A DNA stretch of 64,000 nt from CAWEQW01 sp963811365 (lineage in GTDB: Bacteria > Actinomycetota > Actinomycetes > Propionibacteriales > Nocardioidaceae), in the NCBI GenBank assembly GCA_963811365.1, contig CAWEQW010000010.1, positions 124,001 through 188,000 on the forward strand, in the 5' to 3' direction. Shown here piece after piece: positions 42,742 to 51,767 of the stretch. Positions within the stretch are counted from its first letter, which is position 1, and each line of letters opens with the position of its first letter. The notes beneath the pieces are model-generated. The model saw only the letters and a program-made list of their open reading frames with translations, was not told the origin of the DNA and did no database searches. The translations under genes were made by a program, and so were the position numbers.

Positions 42742-44321
42742 GCACGTCCTGACGTCACGGGGGGCTCTTCGTGGTGAACGACTGGTGCTCCGTTGGGGTT
42801 CCGGACGACGCGGGCCCGGCCGTGTCGGCGACTGACGGCGAGGCCGACCGCGACGGCCACCAGCCCTGCGGCGGTCAGAAGGTACTCCAGCCACCGCTCG
42901 AGCCGCATCGCCGGGGTGAGCCGCCGGTCCAGCGCGACGCCGGCCTCCAGGACGGCCCGGGTGACCGTGGGCGCCTCGCGGATCACCCGGCCGTCGGGTG
43001 CGATGATCCCGGAGATGCCGTTGGTGGACGCCACGACGACGTACCGGCCGGTCTCGATCGCCCGCAGCCGGGAGATCGCGAACTGCTGCTCGACCTGGCC
43101 GGTCCCGGTGTACGTCGCGTTGTTGGTGGGCACGACGATCACCTGGGCGCCGTCGCGGACGACCGAGCGGAGCAGCCCGTCGTAGGCCACCTCGAAGCAC
43201 ATCAGCACGCCGACCGTCGCCCGCCCGGCGCGCAGCACCCCCGGCCGGCTGCCCGCCACCATGTCGCTGGGGATCTGGGCCAGCGCCGGGACCCGGGACG
43301 CCAGGAGCCCGCGCAGCGGGATGTACTCGCCGAACGGCACCGGGTGCGTCTTGTCGTAGTAGCGGGCGATGGTGCCGCGCGGCGTCCAGACGATCGCCCG
43401 GTTGAACCAGCCGACGCCGCGGTCGCCGACCACGGCACCCATCAGCAGCGGGGCGTGCACCGCCTCGGCGGCCGTGGCGATCTCCGCGTGCGCTGCCGGG
43501 TCGGCGTAGGGGTCGATGTCGGAGGAGTTCTCCGGCCACACCACGAGGTCCGGCCGCGCCACCTGGCCGGCACGGATCCGCTCGGCCAGCCCGAGCGTGG
43601 CGGCGACGTGGTTGTCCAGGACCGCTCGGCGCTGCGCGAACGCGGCGAGTCCCGTGCCGGGGACGTTGCCCTGGACCGCGGCGACCCGCAGCCGCGGCAG
43701 GCCGGGCGCGCTCGACGCGGCGTTCACCGGGAAGGGCGCGGCGGCGGCCGCCAGCACGCCGGCCGCCGCGACGGCCGCGGGCGCCGCGACGCGCAGCCGG
43801 GAACGGCGCACCTCGAGGACCGCCCAGCCGAGCACGGTGCCGAGCAGCGCCACCACGAAGGAGACGCCCGGCGCACCGACCCAGGCGAACAGCGGTGCCA
43901 CGGGGGTGTCCACCGTCGCGAACGCCAGGCGCCCCCACGGGAAGCCGCCGAACGGCAGCGAGCTGCGCAGCAGCTCCACGCCCACCCACGCGCAGGCCAG
44001 CCACACCGGCCACCAGCGGAGCCGCGCGGTGGCCGCCGCGGACAGCCCGACCAGTCCGTAGAAGAGCCCCTCGACGACAGAGAGCGGCACCCACGCGTAG
44101 ACCCCGATGACGCCCAGCCACGGGAGCAGGGTGAGCATGAACGCGGTGCCGTACACCGCACCGAGCAGAAAGCCCGTGCGCGGCCGGGTGGAGACGGTGA
44201 CCACGGTCAGCAGCGCGACGCCCAGGGGCAGCAGCAGGGCCCAGCCCGAAGGCGGGAAGGCGAGGGCCGTGGCCACTCCCCCGACGGCGGCGGGCAGGAC
44301 CCGGGTGAGCAGCGTCCTCAC
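42738..44321 (-). CDS. lnt: Apolipoprotein N-acyltransferase
   Basis: The 527-residue protein has six to seven N-terminal membrane helices and a carbon-nitrogen hydrolase domain. The triad is Glu in LVVWPENSSDID, Lys in RYYDKTHPVPFGEYIPLR, and Cys in GVLMCFEVAYDGLLR. It N-acylates the Cys of mature lipoproteins; several lipoprotein genes lie in the window. The GTG at 44321 begins RTLLTRVLPAAVGG. The stop overlaps dpm. This is the first gene downstream of the indel-rich region that is fully intact. Confidence 0.92.
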   Translation of the reverse strand: MRTLLTRVLPAAVGGVATALAFPPSGWALLLPLGVALLTVVTVSTRPRTGFLLGAVYGTAFMLTLLPWLGVIGVYAWVPLSVVEGLFYGLVGLSAAATARLRWWPVWLACAWVGVELLRSSLPFGGFPWGRLAFATVDTPVAPLFAWVGAPGVSFVVALLGTVLGWAVLEVRRSRLRVAAPAAVAAAGVLAAAAAPFPVNAASSAPGLPRLRVAAVQGNVPGTGLAAFAQRRAVLDNHVAATLGLAERIRAGQVARPDLVVWPENSSDIDPYADPAAHAEIATAAEAVHAPLLMGAVVGDRGVGWFNRAIVWTPRGTIARYYDKTHPVPFGEYIPLRGLLASRVPALAQIPSDMVAGSRPGVLRAGRATVGVLMCFEVAYDGLLRSVVRDGAQVIVVPTNNATYTGTGQVEQQFAISRLRAIETGRYVVVASTNGISGIIAPDGRVIREAPTVTRAVLEAGVALDRRLTPAMRLERWLEYLLTAAGLVAVAVGLAVSRRHGRARVVRNPNGAPVVHHEEPPVTSGRA

Positions 44322-44646
44322 CGGCCTGTGTCCCTCCTCCGAAGCCCGTGCCCCGGGAGTTCGGAGCCAGTCCAGGATAGGCCCCGGGACGCGAAAAGAG
44401 TCCGGACCCTTCGGACCGAACCCTTCCCCGCCGGCTGCGGGACCGGGCCCGTTGTCTACTGGGCGCCAGACTCTCTTCGTGCTCCACTCCGTCGCCGCAG
44501 GGCCGATCTCCGGGAACCGCGCGACCTTCGGGTTCGTGGTACCCGACCCGAGGACGCGGCCACCTGGACGTCAGCCCGCGGTGACGGCCTGCTGGGTGGA
44601 ACGACCGGAACACTGTCCAATCCGGGGGGCCCCTGTCAACCGGCTC

Positions 44647-44680
44647 GTGACCAGCCGTTTCGCACGAAACCGCAGGTCAC
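44647..44680. repeat. Nested dyad upstream of lnt
   Basis: GTGACC (44647-44652) and GGTCAC (44675-44680) flank an inner palindrome GTTTCG-CA-CGAAAC (44657-44670), with 4-bp gaps on both sides. The two-level symmetry suggests a regulator-binding site or an RNA hairpin. Confidence 0.55.
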
Positions 44681-44724
44681 CGGCTGGGTGCCCCGAAGCC
44701 ACCGGGGGACACTTTTTGCGCCGT

Positions 44725-44752
44725 CCGGCGTGTCGCCGGCCCGACACGCCGG
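44725..44752. terminator. Strong hairpin after kal
   Basis: CCGGCGTGTCG (44725-44735) pairs with CGACACGCCGG (44742-44752) around a 6-base loop, 32 bp beyond the kal stop. It is the likely terminator of the lysine-degradation operon. There is no U-tract on the minus strand. Confidence 0.55.
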
Positions 44753-44783
44753 GCCGGCCGTGAAGACGTGGCACCCACAGGGG

Positions 44784-45176
44784 TCAGGGTACGACGACGA
44801 CGCCCGTGGCGGTGGTGGCGACGACGGCTGTCTCGAGCAGCTCGGCCGCCGATGCGGACACCTCGGGCCGGCCGCGGCCGACGACGCGGGCCTCGAAGGC
44901 GATCGTCCGCGAGCGGCGGCCCACCTTCACGACCTCGGCGCTGACCTCCAGCAGGTCGCCGGCCCGCACCGGCGAGCGGAACTGCACGTCGGAGTAGGAC
45001 GCGAACAGCCCCTCGTCGCCGTCGGTGCGGATGCACACCTCGGTGGCGACGTCCCCGAACAGCCCCAGCGAGTAGGCCCCGTCGACGAGGTTGCCGGCGT
45101 AGTGCGCGTGGGAGTACGGGACGTAGCGGCGGTGCACGACGCGCAGCCCGAGGCGGGGGTCGGGGCGCTCGGTCAT
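44784..45176 (-). CDS. kal: 3-Aminobutyryl-CoA ammonia-lyase (hotdog fold)
   Basis: The 130-residue hotdog protein (RYVPYSHAHYAGNLVDGAYSLGLFGDVATEV, then VRAGDLLEVSAEVVKVGRRSR) matches the Kal family that removes ammonia from 3-aminobutyryl-CoA to give crotonyl-CoA in lysine fermentation. The ATG at 45176 overlaps the kamE stop. Hotdog folds are hard to assign alone; the adjacent kamDE and kdd make the assignment credible. Confidence 0.82.
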   Translation of the reverse strand: MTERPDPRLGLRVVHRRYVPYSHAHYAGNLVDGAYSLGLFGDVATEVCIRTDGDEGLFASYSDVQFRSPVRAGDLLEVSAEVVKVGRRSRTIAFEARVVGRGRPEVSASAAELLETAVVATTATGVVVVP

Positions 45177-45916
45177 CCGGCCCGCCTCGTGACCAACTCG
45201 TGGACCAGGTACGACGCCACCTCGCCGGGCGTCGTCCCGCGGGCGAAGACCCGGTCCACACCGAGCTCGGCGGCCATCGTCTCGTCGAAGCGTGGGCCCC
45301 CCGCGATCAGCAGCGGCCGGTTCGCGCTGGGGTACGCCTCCCGGAACGCCGCGGACATCTCCTTGGTGTTCAGCAGGTGCGCGTCGCGCTGGGTCACGAC
45401 CTGCGAGACGAGCACCGCGTCTGCCCTCTCCTGACGGGCTCGCTCCACCAGCCGGGGCACCGAGACCTGGGCGCCCAGGTTGACCACCTTGAGCTCGCGG
45501 TAGTACTCCAGGCCCTTCTCCCCCGCGAACCCCTTGATGTTGAGGATCGCGTCGATGCCGACGGTGTGCGCGTCGCTGCCGATGCACGCGCCGACCACGA
45601 CCAGCCGCCGCTGCAGGGTGCGCTTGACCGCCGCGTTGACCTCCTTGGGGATCAGCAGCGGGAAGTCCCGCTCGACGACCTGCACCTTCGAGACGTCCAC
45701 GAGGTGGTTGACCCGGCCGTACACCACGAAGAAGGTGAAGTCGGGCCCCATCGGCTTCGCGTGCACGACCAGGGCCGGGTCCATGCCCATCTTGTTGGCC
45801 AGCTGGGCGGCCGCGCCCTCCGCGACCTTGGAGTGCGGCACGGGCAGCGTGAAGGACACCTGGACCATGCCGTCGCCGGTCGTGTCGCCGTAGGGTCGCA
45901 GCACCGGGCCGCTCAT
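45173..45916 (-). CDS. kamE: Lysine 5,6-aminomutase beta subunit
   Basis: The 247-residue subunit binds adenosylcobalamin and PLP. The cobalt ligand is His117 in GSDAHTVGIDAI and the PLP lysine is Lys128 (NIKGFAGEKG), with the same 11-residue spacing as in the clostridial enzyme. It moves the terminal amino group of beta-lysine from C6 to C5. The start is ATG 45916, overlapping kamD by 4 bp. Confidence 0.92.
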   Translation of the reverse strand: MSGPVLRPYGDTTGDGMVQVSFTLPVPHSKVAEGAAAQLANKMGMDPALVVHAKPMGPDFTFFVVYGRVNHLVDVSKVQVVERDFPLLIPKEVNAAVKRTLQRRLVVVGACIGSDAHTVGIDAILNIKGFAGEKGLEYYRELKVVNLGAQVSVPRLVERARQERADAVLVSQVVTQRDAHLLNTKEMSAAFREAYPSANRPLLIAGGPRFDETMAAELGVDRVFARGTTPGEVASYLVHELVTRRAG

Positions 45917-47490
45917 GACGCCTCCAGGATCTCGCTCGCGGGGTTGAAATAGCCGGGCGCCTTGCGCGCCACGCCGTCGAGGCCGCGGCCGCCCTGCGGA
46001 GGCCGCTTCATCAGCCCGAAGGTGCCGTCGGCGATGGCTGCCAGCAGCGGCGGGTCCCCGGCCTTGTCCGAGTCGTGGACGATCTGCTCCAGGAGGTCGA
46101 TGCTCTCGGCGAGCACCTGCCGGGCCCGCTCGGCGATGAAGCCGTCGGGGGCCGGTCGGAAGTCCTCGTGGAGGCTGCCGGCGGCGTTCATCACGTAGCG
46201 GACGTTCTGCAGCGCCAGGTCGCGGTCCGAGAGCCACGGCGTGACGACCGCCTCGGTCATCATCCCGACGAGCAGGATGTCCTGGCCGGTGAGCGAGCCG
46301 GCCAGGTTGAAGAACGCGTCGAGCATGTAGCCGCGGAACACGTCGCCGGTCATGTGCCGGGTGGGCGGCATCCACTTCAGCGGGGCGTGCGGGAACAGCT
46401 CGCGGGCGAGCAGCGCGTGGGCGAGCTCCATCCGGAAGCTGTCGGGCAGGTCCGGGTTGATCTCGAACGCGTGCCCGAGGCCGAGCTGCCAGTCCTGGAG
46501 CCCGGCCTCCTTGGCGAAGTACTCGTTGAGCAGCTGGCTGACGGTGACGGTGTGCGCGGCCTCCACGGCGTCCGCCGTGGTCAGGTAGTTGTCCTCGCCG
46601 GTGTTGATGATGATCCCGGCGCGGGCGTGCACCTGACGGCTGAACCGCTGGTCGACGAAGGTGCGGACCGGGTTGATGTCGCGGAACAGGATCCCGTACA
46701 TCGAGTCGTTCAGCATCATGTCCAGCCGCTCGAGCCCGGCGAGCGCCGCGATCTCCGGCATGCAGAGCCCGGAGGCGTAGTTGGTGAGCCGGACGTACCG
46801 GCCGAGCTCGGCGCTCGACTCGTCGAGGGCGGCCCGCATCAGCCGGAAGTTGTCCTGGGTGGCGTAGGTGCCGGCGAAGCCCTCGCGGGTGGGTCCCTCG
46901 GGCACGTAGTCGAGCAGCGACTGGCCGGTCGAGCGGATCACCGCGATGATGTCGGCGCCCTCGCGGGCCGCCTGCTGCGCCTGCGGCATGTCCTCGTAGA
47001 TGTCCCCGGTCGCGACGATCAGGTAGATCCAGGGCTTGTGGCCGGGGTCGCCGAACCGCTTGACGAGCCGGTCCCGCTCCCGGCGCCGCGCGTCGACCCG
47101 CTTGACTCCCGCGCCCACCTGCTTGCGGGCCGCCGACCGGGCTCGCACCAGGTCGCGGCCCTCGGGGAGCCGGAACCGGACCGACCCGGCGGACGCCTTC
47201 TGGGCCAGCACGGCGAGGTCGTCGGCCTCGCCGCGGACCAGCGCGTCCCAGGCCGGCAGCGCCACGCCGTGCTCGAGGCCGACGTCCGCGCGCACCGCGT
47301 CCAGCAGCCGGTTCACCCAGGGGGTCCCCTCGGTGTCGGCGCCGTGCAGCCCGGCGAGCCGGAGCGTCGCGCGCTCCACCGAGACCGTGGTGTGCCGACG
47401 GGCGAGGTCGACGATGGGCCTCCCGGCGCGGCGGGCCAGGCTACGGGCCTTGCGCACGGTCGCCGGGTCGAGGTCCAGCTTCCCTCTCAT
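45913..47490 (-). CDS. kamD: Lysine 5,6-aminomutase alpha subunit
   Basis: The 525-residue catalytic subunit shows the family blocks VATGDIYEDMPQAQQAAREGADIIAVIRSTGQSLLDYVPEGPT, NYASGLCMPEIAALAGLERLDMMLNDSMYGILFRDIN and LPDSFRMELAHALLARELFPHAPLKWMPPTRHMTGD. It pairs with KamE downstream. ATG 47490 overlaps the amidohydrolase stop, so the two are co-translated. A B12-dependent enzyme in this organism implies cobalamin supply. Confidence 0.93.
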   Translation of the reverse strand: MRGKLDLDPATVRKARSLARRAGRPIVDLARRHTTVSVERATLRLAGLHGADTEGTPWVNRLLDAVRADVGLEHGVALPAWDALVRGEADDLAVLAQKASAGSVRFRLPEGRDLVRARSAARKQVGAGVKRVDARRRERDRLVKRFGDPGHKPWIYLIVATGDIYEDMPQAQQAAREGADIIAVIRSTGQSLLDYVPEGPTREGFAGTYATQDNFRLMRAALDESSAELGRYVRLTNYASGLCMPEIAALAGLERLDMMLNDSMYGILFRDINPVRTFVDQRFSRQVHARAGIIINTGEDNYLTTADAVEAAHTVTVSQLLNEYFAKEAGLQDWQLGLGHAFEINPDLPDSFRMELAHALLARELFPHAPLKWMPPTRHMTGDVFRGYMLDAFFNLAGSLTGQDILLVGMMTEAVVTPWLSDRDLALQNVRYVMNAAGSLHEDFRPAPDGFIAERARQVLAESIDLLEQIVHDSDKAGDPPLLAAIADGTFGLMKRPPQGGRGLDGVARKAPGYFNPASEILEAS

Positions 47491-49091
47491 AGGAGTGCTC
47501 CTGGTTCTTCGAAGGCCACCTCGCCGTGCACCAGCGTCAGCACGCAGGTCGGCAGGGTGATGTCGGGATGCAGGTCGGGAAGGCGCGGTACGCCGGCGCG
47601 CGGGTCGGTGGACCAGGCCGCGACCCGGCTGTCGGGGGTCTGCACGAGCAGGTCGCCGGGGACGTCCCACACCGCCAGGCTCGCCGGCGCGCCGAGCGCG
47701 AGCACCCCGCCCTCGTCACGGCCGGCCGCGCGCCAGCCGCCGCGGGTGTGCGCGTTGAAGGCCGCACGCACGGTGACCCGCTCGCTCTCGGTCCGATGGA
47801 ACGCCGCCGCGCGGACCGCCGCCCAGGGACCGAAGGCGGTCACCGGCGTGTCGGAGCCGAAGGCGAGCGCGACACCGGCCCGGTTGAGCGAGGCGTAGGG
47901 GTTCATCGGCCGGGCCCGCTCGGCCCCGAGGCGCTGGGCGTACAAGGAGTCCTCGCCGCCCCAGCTCGCGTCGAACGCCGGCTGCACGCTGGCGGTCACG
48001 CCGAGCTCGCCGAGGGTCCGCATATCGTCCTCGCTCACCATCTCGAGATGCTCGAGGCGGTGCCGGGCGCGCACCAGGGCTGCTGCGCCGAGGAGCTGGG
48101 CGGCCTGCCGGAAGCCGTCGACCACCTCCGCCGTCGCCCGGTCGCCGATGCAGTGGAAGCCGGCCTGGAGCCCCGCCTCGGTGCAGGCGACGACGTGCTC
48201 GCGGACCTGCTCGGCGCGCAGGTAGAGGTGCCCACGGGTCGCGGCGTCGGCGTACGGCTCGCGCATCGCCGCCGTACGGCTGCCCACCGCGCCGTCGACG
48301 CACAGGTCGCCGGCCGCGCCCGCGCAGCCCAGCTCGCGCGCCCGGTCGACCCCGCGGAGCTCGCCCCAGTACCCGACGACCTCCGGGAGGGGCTGCTGCT
48401 CGCGGACCGCCCGGATCAGCGTGAAGTCCTCGGCCGGCGACAGGTGCGGGGCTCCGAGCTCGTGGACCATGCCGATCCCCTGCCGGGCCGCCTCGCGCAG
48501 CGCGTCCAGGATCGCGGCCTCCCGGGCCCACTGCGGGATCAGCCGGAACACCGCCTCGCGGGCGAGGTGGTGGGCGTCGCGGGCGAGCCGGCCGTCGGCG
48601 GAGTAGCCGTCGAGCTGCGCGAGGTCGGGGTAGGCGCCCAGGAAGGTGCTGGAGACCACCGCGGAGTGCACGTCGACGCGGGCCAGGTAGGCGGCCCGCT
48701 CCCCCACTGCGCGGTCCACCTCCTCGCGGGTGGGTGGGCGCTGCTCGGGCCAGCGGGTCTCGTCCCACCCGAACCCCAGCACCACGGGGAGGTCGCCGGC
48801 GGTGGCGGCTGTGGCCAGCGCGTCGAGCGCGGCGCTCAGCGTCGGCGCCGTGCTCAGGTCGAGGCTGCGCCGGGCCAGGCCGGTCTGGGCGAGGTGCGTG
48901 TGCGCGTCCACGAAGGCCGGGGTGACCAGCCGACCCCCGAGGTCGACGACCCGGTCGGCACCGTCGGCGAAGTGCTGCGAGGCGTCGTCGTCACCGGTCC
49001 ACACGACCTGCCCGTCCTCGACGCACAGCGCCGTCGCGTGCGGGTCCGAGGGTGCGTGCACGTAGCCGTTGCGGAGCAGCAGGCGGGTCAT
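47487..49091 (-). CDS. Amidohydrolase family protein, YtcJ-like
   Basis: The 534-residue metal-dependent hydrolase has the HxH motif in TPAFVDAHTHLAQTG, plus FHCIGDRATAEVVDGF, RHRLEHLEMVSEDD and FGSDTPVTAFGPW, typical of the YtcJ / amidohydrolase_3 group. Its substrate is unknown. It is inserted between kdd and kamD, overlapping kamD by 4 bp, so a role in lysine-derived metabolite clean-up is possible but not shown. Confidence 0.83.
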   Translation of the reverse strand: MTRLLLRNGYVHAPSDPHATALCVEDGQVVWTGDDDASQHFADGADRVVDLGGRLVTPAFVDAHTHLAQTGLARRSLDLSTAPTLSAALDALATAATAGDLPVVLGFGWDETRWPEQRPPTREEVDRAVGERAAYLARVDVHSAVVSSTFLGAYPDLAQLDGYSADGRLARDAHHLAREAVFRLIPQWAREAAILDALREAARQGIGMVHELGAPHLSPAEDFTLIRAVREQQPLPEVVGYWGELRGVDRARELGCAGAAGDLCVDGAVGSRTAAMREPYADAATRGHLYLRAEQVREHVVACTEAGLQAGFHCIGDRATAEVVDGFRQAAQLLGAAALVRARHRLEHLEMVSEDDMRTLGELGVTASVQPAFDASWGGEDSLYAQRLGAERARPMNPYASLNRAGVALAFGSDTPVTAFGPWAAVRAAAFHRTESERVTVRAAFNAHTRGGWRAAGRDEGGVLALGAPASLAVWDVPGDLLVQTPDSRVAAWSTDPRAGVPRLPDLHPDITLPTCVLTLVHGEVAFEEPGALL

Positions 49092-49101
49092 GGGGCCATT
49101 C

Positions 49102-50133
49102 TCACAGCCGCCGTTCGAACAGCCCACGGACACCTGCGTCCGCACGCAGCAGCGACATCGCGTAGTCGGCGTGACCCGGCACGAAGCCGTTGCCGATCAG
49201 CATCGTCACGTCTGCGGCGAGGCCCTCCGCGCCCAGCGCCGCTGCGCTGAACGAGGTCGCCATGGAGAAGAACACCACCGTGCCGCCGGTCGCCGTGGAC
49301 AGGATCGCCCCGCCCTCGCAGCCGGGGACGTCGACGCAGACCACGGTGACGTCGGCCGGCCCGCCGGCGCGGCTGACCGCCTCGGAGAGCGCGACCGGGT
49401 CCCGGGCGTCGGCGACCGCGACCGCGTCGGCGATGCCGGCGGACCGCAGCAGGGCGGCCTCCTCGTCATGCGGGACGACGCCGATGGCGCGCGCGGCCCC
49501 CGCGGCGCGGGCGGCGACCAGCGACAGCGAGCCCGACTTGCCGGCGCCGCCGACCACGGCGACGACCGGGTCGTCGTACCGGCCCACGACGCGGGACGTC
49601 AGCGCCGGAGCGCCGCACACGTCCATGACCGACAGCGACAGCTCGGTGGGCAGGTCGTCGGGGATCACCGCGGCGATCGAGCGCCCGAACAAGATGGCGT
49701 AGCCGTCGGCGGGCACCTGCTCGCTGCGGCCGTCCCAGCGGGCCAGCTCGTCCTCGATGACGAGCGGGGTCAGCGTCAGCGAGACCAGGGTCGTGACCCG
49801 GTCGCCCACCGACAGGCCGAGCGGCGACTCCGGGCCCACCTCCTCCACGGTGCCCACGAGCATCCCGCCGGAGCCGGTCTCGGGGTTCTGCATCTTGCCC
49901 CGGGCGCCGACGATCGCCAGCACCGCGGCCCGGACGGCGTCGCCGTCGCCGTGGTGCGCACGCTCGAGCTGGCGGAAGGACGCTGCGTCGAGGTTCAGCC
50001 GCTCCACCCGGATCCGCACCTCGTCCGGCCACAGCGCGCGCCGGGTGTCGAGGCGGGCCGCCGCCTGCGGGAGCACACCCCGCGGCTCCAGCACGCGATG
50101 CAGCCCGACGGGGTCACCGATCCGGTCGTCCAC
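49102..50133 (-). CDS. kdd: L-erythro-3,5-diaminohexanoate dehydrogenase
   Basis: The 343-residue MDR-like dehydrogenase starts at GTG 50133 behind GGAGG. Family features are LERAHHGDGDAVRAAVLAIV, GKMQNPETGSGGMLVGTV, GYAILFGRSIAAVIPDDLP and the NAD-binding VVGGAGKSGSLSLVAARAAG. It oxidatively deaminates 3,5-diaminohexanoate, the product of KamDE. The assignment rests on sequence pattern and on its position in a kam operon. Confidence 0.88.
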   Translation of the reverse strand: MDDRIGDPVGLHRVLEPRGVLPQAAARLDTRRALWPDEVRIRVERLNLDAASFRQLERAHHGDGDAVRAAVLAIVGARGKMQNPETGSGGMLVGTVEEVGPESPLGLSVGDRVTTLVSLTLTPLVIEDELARWDGRSEQVPADGYAILFGRSIAAVIPDDLPTELSLSVMDVCGAPALTSRVVGRYDDPVVAVVGGAGKSGSLSLVAARAAGAARAIGVVPHDEEAALLRSAGIADAVAVADARDPVALSEAVSRAGGPADVTVVCVDVPGCEGGAILSTATGGTVVFFSMATSFSAAALGAEGLAADVTMLIGNGFVPGHADYAMSLLRADAGVRGLFERRL

Positions 50134-50286
50134 CGTGTGTCCTCCATGCGCAGGGGCTAGACAAGGGAAATCCTGCGGCGACGCATTGGACTCACCGTAG
50201 ATTCTTTGCGTACTCTGGCACGTGAGCGCTGCGTCACACAAACGACGCGCCTGCACCAGGAGCCCCGAGTCGTCAGGAGCGACCCC

Positions 50287-51747
50287 ATGACCATCGAGAC
50301 CTCCTTCGGACTCGAGACCGGACAGCCGTACGCCTACCGGGCGGTCGAGCTCGTGGAGCCGGACTGGACCCGGTTCCCCGGCTGGAGGGACGTCACCGCC
50401 GCCGACTGGGAGTCCGTGCAGTGGCAGCGGGCGCACTGCATCAAGAACCTGCGCCAGCTCCGGGCCCTGTGGGGCGACCTCGTCGACGACCGGTTCTACG
50501 CCGACCTCGAGCGCGACCAGGCCGAGCGGGCGACCATGTCGATGCTCGTGCCGCCGCAGATGCTCAACACGATGGCGCCGCGCGCGGTGCCGCGGGGCCC
50601 CGGCTCGCTCACCGAGGCGATGTACGCCGACCCGGTGCGCCGCTACATGCTGCCGGTGTTCTCCGACCGGCGCACGGACTGGCCCTCCCACCCGCACGCC
50701 ACCCGCGACTCGCTGCACGAGCACGACATGTGGGCCGCCGAGGGGCTCACGCACCGCTACCCGACCAAGGTGCTCGCCGAGATGCTCCCGACGTGTCCGC
50801 AGTACTGCGGCCACTGCACCCGCATGGACCTCGTCGGCAACTCCACCCCGGTCATCGACAAGCTCAAGTTCGAGCTCAAGCCGGTCGACCGGGTCGGGGC
50901 GATGCTCGACTACCTGCGCCGTACGCCGCAGGTGCGTGACGTCGTGGTCTCCGGCGGCGACGTGGCGAACATGCCCTGGCCGCGGCTCGAGGACTTCCTC
51001 GCCCGGCTGCTGGAGATCGACAACATCCGCGACATCCGGCTGGCCACCAAGGCGCTGATGGGGCTGCCCCAGCACTGGCTGCAGGACGACGTCCGGTCCG
51101 GCATGGAGCGCATCGCCCGCACCGCCCGGGAGCGCGGCGTCTCGATCGCGATCCACACCCACGTGAACCACGCGAACTCGGTGACCCCGATGGTGGCGAA
51201 GGCGGCGCGGGCCATGCTGGACACCGGCATCCGCGACGTCCGCAACCAGGGCGTGCTGCTCAACGGCGTCAACGCGGACCCCGAGGCGCTGCTCGACCTG
51301 TGCTTCGCACTGCTCGACGGCGCTCAGGTGATGCCCTACTACTTCTACATGTGCGACATGATCCCGTTCAGCGAGCACTGGCGGGTCTCGGTCGCCGACG
51401 CGCAGCGGCTGCAGCACCACATGATGGGCTACCTTCCCGGCTTCGCGACCCCGCGCATCGTGTGCGACGTGCCGTTCGTCGGCAAGCGGTGGGTGCACCA
51501 GCTCGCGGACTACGACCGCGAGAAGGGCATCTCGTACTGGACGAAGAACTACCGCACCTCGATCGAGGCCGACGACCCCGAGGCCATGTCGCGCACCTAC
51601 GAGTACTACGACCCGATCCACACGCTGCCGGCGGCCGGGCGGGAGTGGTGGAGCCGGCAGGCCCCCGACTCGCTCGCGGAGGCCGAGCGGCACGCCGCGG
51701 CGTCCCGAGCGGCCGCCGAGGACCAGAAGCTGCTGCCGATCAGCTGA
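50287..51747 (+). CDS. kamA: Lysine 2,3-aminomutase (radical SAM)
   Basis: The 486-residue protein carries the radical-SAM cluster motif Cys170-x3-Cys174-x2-Cys177 (PTCPQYCGHC). THRYPTKVLAEMLP, VVSGGDVANMPWPRLEDFL and RNQGVLLNGVNAD follow. It converts L-lysine to beta-lysine, the first step for KamDE. ATG 50287 follows AGGAG; the gene is divergent from kdd, so both arms of the pathway can share the 153-bp control region. Confidence 0.9.
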   Translation: MTIETSFGLETGQPYAYRAVELVEPDWTRFPGWRDVTAADWESVQWQRAHCIKNLRQLRALWGDLVDDRFYADLERDQAERATMSMLVPPQMLNTMAPRAVPRGPGSLTEAMYADPVRRYMLPVFSDRRTDWPSHPHATRDSLHEHDMWAAEGLTHRYPTKVLAEMLPTCPQYCGHCTRMDLVGNSTPVIDKLKFELKPVDRVGAMLDYLRRTPQVRDVVVSGGDVANMPWPRLEDFLARLLEIDNIRDIRLATKALMGLPQHWLQDDVRSGMERIARTARERGVSIAIHTHVNHANSVTPMVAKAARAMLDTGIRDVRNQGVLLNGVNADPEALLDLCFALLDGAQVMPYYFYMCDMIPFSEHWRVSVADAQRLQHHMMGYLPGFATPRIVCDVPFVGKRWVHQLADYDREKGISYWTKNYRTSIEADDPEAMSRTYEYYDPIHTLPAAGREWWSRQAPDSLAEAERHAAASRAAAEDQKLLPIS

Positions 51748-51767
51748 CGGCGCGGGCGGCGCGTCAG
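51744..51767. terminator. Hairpin terminator between kamA and the exonuclease gene
   Basis: CTGACG (51744-51749) and CGTCAG (51762-51767) flank a GC-rich inner stem. The element begins at the kamA stop and covers the convergent exonuclease stop. Confidence 0.5.

Larger units (their letters stand above)
44322..44783. other. 462-bp intergenic region between the lysine operon and lnt
   Basis: No protein-coding gene is supported here. It contains a possible minus-strand -10 (TATCCT, 44374-44379) for lnt, a nested dyad at 44647-44680 and a strong hairpin at 44725-44752. It therefore probably holds the lysine-operon terminator and the lnt promoter region. Confidence 0.6.

Noticed and set aside
44571..44774. 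Possible 67-aa minus-strand gene in the intergenic region upstream of lnt
   Set aside because: No ribosome site, a basic low-complexity product, and it covers the dyad and hairpin elements.
42771..45434. Plus-strand frame of almost 900 codons across lnt and kal
   Set aside because: Its translation is low-complexity and opposite the conserved Lnt and Kal proteins.
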